From NCBI GenBank assembly GCA_003242275.1, contig QGUX01000215.1, forward strand, positions 1 to 5,983: a stretch of 5,983 bases of DNA, read 5' to 3'. Under the pieces are notes generated by a model. The model worked only from the letters and a program-made list of their open reading frames with translations, searched no databases and was not told where the DNA came from. Of the stretch, positions 1-4,872 are shown one piece after another; the first letter of the stretch is position 1, and each line of letters opens with the position of its first letter. Position numbers and translations under genes: made by a program. The DNA is from Pseudomonadota bacterium (GTDB taxonomy: Bacteria > Pseudomonadota > Gammaproteobacteria > Steroidobacterales > Steroidobacteraceae).

Positions 1-84
1 CGCATTTTCTCCTGTTTTTTTTCTCGGGAGCCTGTAATTTTTTAAAAGGCCCGCCCCGGGCCGGGGCGAAAGCCGCCCCGCGGG
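1..84. other. AT-rich leader plus GC-rich inverted-repeat block before a truncated gene
   Basis: The first 47 bases are AT-rich, with T8 at 15-22 and T6A4 at 38-47, quite unlike the rest of the window. They are followed by short complementary GC blocks: GGCCC (48-52), GCCCC (53-57), GGGCC (58-62), GGGGC (63-67) and GCCCC (75-79). GGGGC can pair with either GCCCC, so mutually exclusive hairpins are possible. Read on the minus strand, GGCCC-GGGGC-GGGCC followed by TTTT looks like a weak terminator, but no minus-strand gene leads into it. An in-frame TAA at 43-45 closes the amidohydrolase frame upstream, and the 13 codons between it and the ATG do not resemble the family. I see no convincing promoter or Shine-Dalgarno. 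This may be a rearrangement point or a contig edge. Confidence 0.45.
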
Positions 85-897
85 ATGGCGGCCGCCGGCG
101 TCACGCGCTCGCTGCTGTCCATCACCACCCCGGGCGTGCCGGAGACCGGCGAGCGCGCGCGCACGCTGGCCCGGCGCATCAACGAGGATGCGGCCAGGCT
201 CGCCGCCGACCATCCGGGCAAGCTGGGCTTCTTCCTCGCCCTGCCGATGGATGACCCGGACTCGGCGCTGAAGGAGATCGAGTACGGCTACGACGTGCTC
301 AAGGCGCCGGGCGTGGGGCTGTACACCAGCTACGGCAAGGCCTGGCTGGGCGACGCACGCTTCGACCCGGTGTTCCAGGAGCTCAACCGCCGCAAGGCCG
401 TGGTGTACGTGCATCCGAACACGGCCGACTGCTGCACCAACCTGCTGCCCGGCATTGCCGACACGCTGATCGAATACGGCACCGACACCACGCGCGCCAT
501 CACCAACTACATCTACCGCGGCGCCGCGCGCCGCTTTCCCGATGTGCGCATGATCTGGAGCCACTCCGGCGGCACCATGCCCTTCCTGATGGAGCGCTTC
601 GAAGGCGCCGACCGCAACCCTGCAACGCGCAGCCAGGCGCCGGACGGCTACCGCGCCGCCGCGTCGCGCTTCTTCTACGACATCGCGCAGTCCACCCACG
701 CCATTCCCTCGCGGGCGCTGAAGTCACTGGTGCCGGTGGACCACATCGTGTTCGGTTCCGACTATCCCTTCCGCACCACGGCCGAGCATGTGCAGGGCCT
801 GCAGGCGGCAGGGGTCTATACGGCTGATGAACGGGCGGGAATCTACGCCGGCAATGTGCGCCGGCACCTGCCGGAACTTCTGGGGCGGGCGGCCTGA
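85..897 (+). CDS. amidohydrolase family protein (ACMSD/decarboxylase-like), N-terminally truncated
   Basis: The product resembles Amidohydrolase_2 (PF04909) TIM-barrel metal enzymes, the group of ACMSD and gamma-resorcylate-type decarboxylases, which act on carboxylated aromatic or muconate-like substrates in the cytoplasm. Three late family landmarks are visible: the metal-ligand His in VYVHPN (H110), the second in IWSHSGG (H160), and the catalytic or metal Asp in VFGSDYPF (D226). The C-terminus, GNVRRHLPEL, matches the usual family ending. The N-terminus does not: family members run about 320-340 residues and begin with a beta-strand carrying the HxH metal motif, whereas this 270-residue protein starts at the second strand (GVTRSLLSITTPGV). 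The ATG at 85 has no clear Shine-Dalgarno, and an in-frame stop lies at 43-45. The gene is therefore probably a 5'-truncated remnant or an assembly-broken copy. The PD40 gene follows 34 bases downstream. Substrate unknown; family call firm. Confidence 0.85.
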   Translation: MAAAGVTRSLLSITTPGVPETGERARTLARRINEDAARLAADHPGKLGFFLALPMDDPDSALKEIEYGYDVLKAPGVGLYTSYGKAWLGDARFDPVFQELNRRKAVVYVHPNTADCCTNLLPGIADTLIEYGTDTTRAITNYIYRGAARRFPDVRMIWSHSGGTMPFLMERFEGADRNPATRSQAPDGYRAAASRFFYDIAQSTHAIPSRALKSLVPVDHIVFGSDYPFRTTAEHVQGLQAAGVYTADERAGIYAGNVRRHLPELLGRAA

Positions 898-905
898 CGC
901 CCGCC
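884..905 (+). repeat. 8-bp stem hairpin with the amidohydrolase stop codon in its loop
   Basis: GGCGGGCG (884-891) and CGCCCGCC (898-905) are perfect reverse complements around the six-base loop gcctga, whose last three bases are the amidohydrolase TGA. No T-tract follows (the next bases are ggcaattc), so it is not a classical intrinsic terminator. It could be a weak terminator, an mRNA-end stabiliser, or chance in GC-rich sequence. Confidence 0.4.
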
Positions 906-920
906 GGCAATTCGCAGACT

Positions 921-924
921 GGAG
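921..924 (+). promoter_or_regulatory. Shine-Dalgarno for the PD40 gene
   Basis: GGAG lies seven bases before the ATG at 932. It decides that start over the open frame upstream, which would begin inside the amidohydrolase gene at 788. A second ATG two codons later (938) is possible but is farther from the site. Confidence 0.7.
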
Positions 925-931
925 AAACGAC

Positions 932-2809
932 ATGGGGATGAGTCGCGTGAAGCCCGCCCTGGCCATCGCAGCGGGCCTGTTGGCACTGGCCTGCGCCGGG
1001 CAGGCTGCGGGCAAGGAAGTGATGCTGATGAACCGCATCGGCCCCTCGAAGCTGGTGCTGTACGTGGCCAACGCCGACGGCAGCAACGAGCGGCCGCTGC
1101 TGCCCGCGGGCAACGTGCGTGACTACGACGCCTCCTTCTCGCCCGACGGCCGCTGGATCGTGTTCACTTCCGAGCGCGACGGCGAGGGCGACGGCCAGGC
1201 CGACCTGTATCGCATCCGTCCCGACGGCACCGGGCTCGAGCGTCTGACCTCCGACACCTCGGTGGAGGATGCCGGCGTGCTTTCGCCGGATGGCACGAAG
1301 CTGGCCTATGTGTCCACCAAGGGCGGCGCACGCACCGCCAACATCTGGGTGATGGACCTCGCCACCCGCCAGGCGCGCAATCTCACCGGCGACGGGCGCA
1401 CCGAGCCGCCGCAGCTGATGAACGGCCATTTCCGCCCCGCCTGGTCGCCTGACGGACAGTGGATCGCCTTCAGCTCCGACCGCGGCGAGAAATGGCAGGG
1501 CGACGAGGGCGGCGCCGGCGCGGGCCACTGGCATCCCACCTCGCTGTACGTGATGCGCGCCGACGGCAGCGGCCTGCGTCGGCTCACCAACAAGCCCGAC
1601 ATGGCCTACGGCACGCCGAAGTGGTCGCCCGACGGCCGCAAGCTGATCGCCTACGTGCTGCCGGCCCGCGAGACCTTCGCCGCGCGCATGCACGGCGCCG
1701 GCATCGCCGCGCTGAACTCCACCTCGCAGATCGTGGAGATCGACGTAACCACCGGCGAGGAGAAGGTGCTCACCTCCGGCCCGGGCCTGAAGGTCAACCC
1801 GCAGTACCTGCCCGACGGGCGCTATGCCTACCTCATCAAGAGCGCCTCGCGGGATGGCTCGGGGGCCGGCATCGTCTATTCGGATGGCAGCCCCGGTCCC
1901 CAGGGCAATGTGCGCAGCCCGTCCTGGTCGCCGGACGGCAAGACCGTCGTCTACTACCGCATCGACGTCACCAACCGCCCGCAGAACACCCTGCTCTACA
2001 GCTGGGACCGCACCCGCGAGTACCGCTACACCGACGTGTTCCCGGCGGTGTGCCCGAAGAACAACCGGCTGGTGCTGACCGACCTGGACTTCCCCTTCGG
2101 CAACCCCACCGCCTCGGTCAGCGTGATGAACATCGACGGCACGGACCGGAAGAAGATCTTCCAGCGCCAGGACGGCGCCTCGCTGATGCCCACCTGGTCG
2201 CCCGACTGCGAGTGGATCGCCTTCGGCGTGGGTACCTTCTTCGGCGGCCGCGGCTTCGGGCCGGCCAATGTGTTCATGGTCAAGGCCGACGGCTCGGAGA
2301 ACCGCCAGGTCACCAACAGCCCCATCAATGCCGGCTTCCCGGCCTGGCATCCCGATGGCAGGACCATGCTGTTCCGCGTCTGGGGCCGCGAGGACACGCC
2401 CGAGACCCGCGGCCTGCGCTCGCTGGACCTGCAGACCGGCGAGATCAAGGTGCTGACCACCGAGTGGGACAACTTCCCCTTCATCGCCTCCACCGGCGAC
2501 CGCGTGGTGTTCACGCGCCGCATGCCCGACGCCGACTTCGAGGTGTTCACCATGAACGTGGACGGCAGCGACGTAAAGCGGCTGACCACCACCGCCGGCG
2601 CCGACGCGCATGCCACCTGGAGCGCCGACGGCAAGGAGATCTTCTTCGGCAGCTCGCGCACGGGCTTCAAGGACGAGGCGGCGATGTACGACGTCTCGCC
2701 GCAGCCCTATGCGCAGATCTTCCTGATGGACAGGAACGGCGGCAACGTCCGCCAGCTGACCGACAGCAAGTGGGAGGACTCGCTGGGCACCTACGTGAAC
2801 ATGCCCTGA
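932..2809 (+). CDS. exported TolB-like PD40 beta-propeller protein
   Basis: The 625-residue product begins with a Sec-type signal peptide: K7 near the N-terminus, a hydrophobic stretch over residues 8-22, and likely cleavage near A25-G27. A Cys at 21 is preceded by ALA rather than a good lipobox, so a lipoprotein is less likely. The mature part is a series of PD40/WD40-like blades with the SPDGxxIxF signature at residues 70-79, 119-127, 172-181, 232-241, 333-342 and 423-431. Degenerate copies lie at 292-302, 472-481 and 563-572, and the recurring MxxDGSxxRxLT half-motif is at about 208-219, 399-410, 449-461 and 541-552. This is the architecture of the TolB propeller, but no Tol-Pal genes are nearby and the protein is longer than TolB (about 430 residues), suggesting more or larger blades and no separate TolB N-terminal domain. 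Such propellers usually bind proteins or glycans or accompany peptidases; no catalytic residues are evident. It may be cotranscribed with the amidohydrolase. Confidence 0.9.
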   Translation: MGMSRVKPALAIAAGLLALACAGQAAGKEVMLMNRIGPSKLVLYVANADGSNERPLLPAGNVRDYDASFSPDGRWIVFTSERDGEGDGQADLYRIRPDGTGLERLTSDTSVEDAGVLSPDGTKLAYVSTKGGARTANIWVMDLATRQARNLTGDGRTEPPQLMNGHFRPAWSPDGQWIAFSSDRGEKWQGDEGGAGAGHWHPTSLYVMRADGSGLRRLTNKPDMAYGTPKWSPDGRKLIAYVLPARETFAARMHGAGIAALNSTSQIVEIDVTTGEEKVLTSGPGLKVNPQYLPDGRYAYLIKSASRDGSGAGIVYSDGSPGPQGNVRSPSWSPDGKTVVYYRIDVTNRPQNTLLYSWDRTREYRYTDVFPAVCPKNNRLVLTDLDFPFGNPTASVSVMNIDGTDRKKIFQRQDGASLMPTWSPDCEWIAFGVGTFFGGRGFGPANVFMVKADGSENRQVTNSPINAGFPAWHPDGRTMLFRVWGREDTPETRGLRSLDLQTGEIKVLTTEWDNFPFIASTGDRVVFTRRMPDADFEVFTMNVDGSDVKRLTTTAGADAHATWSADGKEIFFGSSRTGFKDEAAMYDVSPQPYAQIFLMDRNGGNVRQLTDSKWEDSLGTYVNMP

Positions 2810-2845
2810 GGGCGGAAGCCGGCCGCCTTCAGGAGGCGGCCGGCC
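2803..2845. terminator. hairpins between convergent PD40 and TetR genes, likely bidirectional terminator
   Basis: An 11-bp perfect stem pairs 2818-2828 with 2834-2844 around a five-base loop at 2829-2833. It lies between the stop codons of two convergent genes, and its right arm runs into the last codons of the TetR gene. The loop read on the minus strand is CCTGA, containing the TetR stop. A smaller hairpin, GCCC-TGA-GGGC at 2803-2813, puts the PD40 stop in its loop. Neither strand has a proper T-tract, so termination would rely on stem strength or Rho. Confidence 0.5.
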
Positions 2846-3593
2846 CCTTCACCGACCAGGGTTCCACCTTCGACCGGATGCCATCCAGCACCAGGCTCAC
2901 GATGAAGTCCTTGTACCGCTCCGCCAGGTCCTTCATGCCCACGCCCTCGGGCACCAGCGGCATGATCATGTTCTGCGCGGCCGCGAAGAACTCGCACATG
3001 CCGATGACGGCCACGTGCACGAACAGCGGGTCGGTGGGCTTGATGCTGCGCGGGTGCTCGTTGTGAAGCAGCAGCGCCCAGCGGCTGATCACGCCGGCAT
3101 TGAGCTCGCGCACGCGGCGCCGCACCTCGGGCGATTTGGCGTTGGCGCATTCCTCGACCAGCAGCCGCTGCATGGAACGCACCTTCAGCGCGAAATCGGC
3201 GATGTCGCGGATGACCGCCGACAGCTTGGCCGCCGGGGGCGCCGCCGGGGAGGGATGGTTGAACCTCCAGGTGGCGAGGATGTCCTCGATCACCGCCATC
3301 AGCAGCTCCTCGCGGCTGTTGAAGTAGTAGCGCACCAGCGCCGGGTCGACGCCGGCCGCGCGCGCGATGGACGAGATGGTGGCCTCGTGCGGCGGTCCCT
3401 TGTCCAGCAGCCTGCGCGCGGCGGCGATGATGGCCTCGCGTCCCACCGTGCCCTCGCGGGTGGGCGGCCGCCCGCGGCTGCGGCGCGGCCGGCTGGCGGT
3501 CGCCTTCGCGGCGGGTTTCGTCCGGGCGACGGCCTTGCCCTTTCCCCTGCCCTTCCGGCCGCTGCCGGCGGCCGTGTCCTTCTTCGTTTTCAT
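2829..3593 (-). CDS. TetR/AcrR-family transcriptional regulator
   Basis: This 254-residue protein has the TetR_N helix-turn-helix at about residues 52-97, with the recognition region ATISSIARAAGVDPALVRYY (71-90) and the typical NSREELL that follows. The C-terminal two thirds are helical and variable, as expected for a ligand-binding and dimerisation domain. The first ~48 residues are unusual: a Lys/Arg/Ala-rich tail with KPAAKATA and an AT-hook-like SRGRPP just before the helix-turn-helix. Typical family members run about 190-220 residues, so this tail explains the extra length. I chose ATG at 3593. A GTG at 3599 in the same frame would add two residues, and neither has a good Shine-Dalgarno. 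The gene is divergent from the exported-protein operon with 38 bases between starts, which suggests it represses that operon and probably itself. The ligand cannot be inferred. Family call firm, targets inferred. Confidence 0.93.
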   Translation of the reverse strand: MKTKKDTAAGSGRKGRGKGKAVARTKPAAKATASRPRRSRGRPPTREGTVGREAIIAAARRLLDKGPPHEATISSIARAAGVDPALVRYYFNSREELLMAVIEDILATWRFNHPSPAAPPAAKLSAVIRDIADFALKVRSMQRLLVEECANAKSPEVRRRVRELNAGVISRWALLLHNEHPRSIKPTDPLFVHVAVIGMCEFFAAAQNMIMPLVPEGVGMKDLAERYKDFIVSLVLDGIRSKVEPWSVKGPAAS

Positions 3594-3631
3594 GACCACT
3601 GCTTAACACAGATCGCACCGGGAGGTCAGCG
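3594..3631. promoter_or_regulatory. divergent intergenic region with possible TetR operator
   Basis: These 38 bases separate the start codons of the regulator and the exported-protein operon. They are less GC-rich than the flanks (cttaacacaga at 3602-3612). An inverted repeat, ATCGC (3612-3616) with GCGAT (3629-3633) and a 12-base spacer, spans 22 bp and covers the Shine-Dalgarno and start of the + strand gene. That position and size suit a TetR operator, but the arms are short. TTAACA at 3603-3608 is a poor -10 candidate for the + operon. With so little space, at least one promoter probably extends into coding sequence. Confidence 0.35.
3621..3626 (+). promoter_or_regulatory. Shine-Dalgarno for the first gene of the exported-protein operon
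   Basis: GGAGGT lies five bases before the ATG at 3632, a near-perfect site. It fixes this start, and the signal peptide begins there. Confidence 0.75.
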
Positions 3632-4435
3632 ATGCGCGCACCTGCCTTGACGTTCCGCCTGGCAATGCTGGCAGGCCTTGCCACGGCCGCCACGGCCATC
3701 CATGCCGCCACCCCCATGAAGGATCCCCTCTATGGGGATCCCGCACATCCGAACATCTCCGGCATGTGGAACCCGGAGTTCGCCTATTTCGGGCCGCCGG
3801 TCGGCGCACCGGCCACTGCGAGTTCCGCTTCCCCCCAGGGCGGTGGGCCGGCCGGTGCCCGTCCGCCCGGAGGCGCCCCGCCGGCGATGCCGCGCTTCAC
3901 GCGCCCCGCGCCGCCCAAACTCACGCCCGAGTACCAGAAACGTTACGAGGAATGGCGCCGCCGCTTCGAGGCCGGCAATCCCGAACCCGACATCGTCACC
4001 CAGTGCCTGGCGTTCGGCATCGTGCGCTTCGGCACCATGCCGGTGGAGATCATCCAGACGCCGGGACAGATCACCATGAACCTCGGCGTGCTGCACGACA
4101 TCCGCCGCATCTACCTGGACGGCATCGGCCACACCGTGGGCGCCGATCCCAGCTTCAACGGCGACTCGGTGGGACGCTGGGAGGGCGACACGCTGGTGGT
4201 GGAGACCAACAACATCCGCGCCGCCACCATCGACCGCGACGGCATCCCCTACTCCGACAAGCTCACCGTGGTGGAGAAGATCCGCCGCGTGGCACCCGAC
4301 CGGCTGGAGATCGAGATGACGCTCACCGATCCCGAGGCCTTCCTGGAGCCCTACACGATCAAGCGCGCCTACGTGCCGATGCCGCCGGGCAGCCGCTTCG
4401 AGGAATACCTGTGCGAGAACAACCGCGACCTTTGA
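3632..4435 (+). CDS. exported protein of unknown function (NISGMWNP family)
   Basis: The 267-residue product starts with a Sec signal peptide (R9 ahead of hydrophobic residues 10-22, cleavage near IHA-A, 25/26). A short conserved opener, NISGMWNPEF (41-50), follows. Residues 55-98 are a low-complexity Pro/Gly/Ala linker with motifs such as RPPGGAPP. After it comes a folded domain with YQKRYEEW (101-108), C125, MPVEIIQTPGQI (136-147), RRIYLDG (158-164), GRWEGDTLVVET (181-192), a D/E-rich beta region (205-235) and C261 in EEYLCENN. I recognise this from many uncharacterised exported proteins of soil bacteria, often beside DUF6152 genes as here, but no function is established to my knowledge. 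The two cysteines, near the ends of the domain, could form a disulfide. It heads a three-gene operon; the DUF6152 gene starts 11 bases after its stop. A sharp 8-bp-arm palindrome lies within codons 30-37. Confidence 0.85.
   Translation: MRAPALTFRLAMLAGLATAATAIHAATPMKDPLYGDPAHPNISGMWNPEFAYFGPPVGAPATASSASPQGGGPAGARPPGGAPPAMPRFTRPAPPKLTPEYQKRYEEWRRRFEAGNPEPDIVTQCLAFGIVRFGTMPVEIIQTPGQITMNLGVLHDIRRIYLDGIGHTVGADPSFNGDSVGRWEGDTLVVETNNIRAATIDRDGIPYSDKLTVVEKIRRVAPDRLEIEMTLTDPEAFLEPYTIKRAYVPMPPGSRFEEYLCENNRDL
3721..3741. repeat. perfect 8-bp inverted repeat inside the start of the exported-protein gene
   Basis: GGATCCCC (3721-3728) and GGGGATCC (3734-3741) flank the five-base spacer tctat. It lies about 90 bases after the start codon and encodes the residues DPLYGDP. 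It could form an mRNA hairpin or be a protein-binding palindrome. The symmetry is perfect; a function is not shown. Confidence 0.55.
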
Positions 4436-4437
4436 CC

Positions 4438-4442
4438 GGAGG
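4438..4442 (+). promoter_or_regulatory. Shine-Dalgarno for the DUF6152 gene
   Basis: GGAGG lies four bases before the ATG at 4447, just after the preceding gene's stop at 4433-4435. It supports this start over the longer open frame that begins inside the upstream gene. Confidence 0.7.
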
Positions 4443-4446
4443 AACC

Positions 4447-4872
4447 ATGCCGAGGAATTTCGTCTTGATCGTCGCCGCCCTGCTGGCACTGCCCGCGGCT
4501 GCCTTCGCGCACCACTCCTTTGCCATGTTCGACATGTCCAAGACCACGCAGCACACCGGCAAGGTCAAGGAGGTGCAGTGGACCAACCCGCATGTGTGGG
4601 TGGAACTGGAAGTGACCGTGGAGGGCAAGCCCACGGTGCTGAGCTTCGAGGCCGCCGCCATCGCGGTGCTGAAGCGCGCGGGCTGGTTCCGCGACACCGT
4701 GAAGGCGGGCGACACCATCACCATCATCGGCCATCCCTTCCGTGACGGCCGCCCCGGCGGGGCCATCGACCACCTGGTGCTCTCCGACGGCCGCAGGATC
4801 GGTGCCGGCGATGCCATTCCGCCGGCGCTGGTGGTCCCCGGCGTGGCCGCGCCGGCGGGAGACAAACCATGA
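4447..4872 (+). CDS. DUF6152 family exported protein
   Basis: This 141-residue protein has a short Sec signal peptide (R3, hydrophobic 5-18) ending in a textbook AFA site at 19-21, so the mature chain should begin with HHSFAMFD at residue 22. The body shows the DUF6152 landmarks: TGKVKEVQWTNPHVWVELEV (37-56), a beta-rich segment with LSFEA (65-69), LKRAGWFRDTVKAGDTITI (75-93) and GHPFRDGRPGG (95-105). Function in the family is unknown to me. The pattern of short strands with a Gly-Val/Trp-x-NPH core suggests a small beta-barrel. Histidines 22, 23, 49, 96 and 109 include several that look family-conserved and could bind a metal, which is inference. It is the middle gene of the operon, and its TGA overlaps the ATG of the FAH-fold gene (ATGA), implying translational coupling. 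Confidence 0.9.
   Translation: MPRNFVLIVAALLALPAAAFAHHSFAMFDMSKTTQHTGKVKEVQWTNPHVWVELEVTVEGKPTVLSFEAAAIAVLKRAGWFRDTVKAGDTITIIGHPFRDGRPGGAIDHLVLSDGRRIGAGDAIPPALVVPGVAAPAGDKP
4857..4861 (+). promoter_or_regulatory. Shine-Dalgarno for the FAH-fold gene
   Basis: GGGAG inside the end of the DUF6152 gene lies seven bases before the ATG at 4869 and supports that overlapping start. Confidence 0.55.

Noticed and set aside
15..47. T-runs as an intrinsic terminator of an upstream + strand gene
   Set aside because: No GC-rich stem precedes the T-runs on the + strand, and the GC hairpins lie downstream of them.
788..931. Upstream extension of the PD40 reading frame
   Set aside because: It would overlap the amidohydrolase by more than 100 bases and bury the signal peptide. 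The ATG at 932 has GGAG at good spacing and puts the signal peptide first.
983..997. Lipoprotein signal at Cys21 of the PD40 protein
   Set aside because: The residues before Cys are ALA, with Ala at -3 and Leu at -2, a poor lipobox. A standard Sec cleavage a few residues later is more plausible.
500..2611. 703-codon open frame on the minus strand opposite the amidohydrolase and PD40 genes
   Set aside because: Its protein is low-complexity His/Gly/Val/Ala-rich with no domain, and it lies opposite two genes with recognisable motifs. In GC-rich codon-biased DNA, antisense frames stay open by default.
1459..3066. 535-codon + strand frame overlapping PD40 and TetR
   Set aside because: It is an Arg-rich out-of-frame shadow of the PD40 gene and continues across the hairpin region into antisense TetR sequence.
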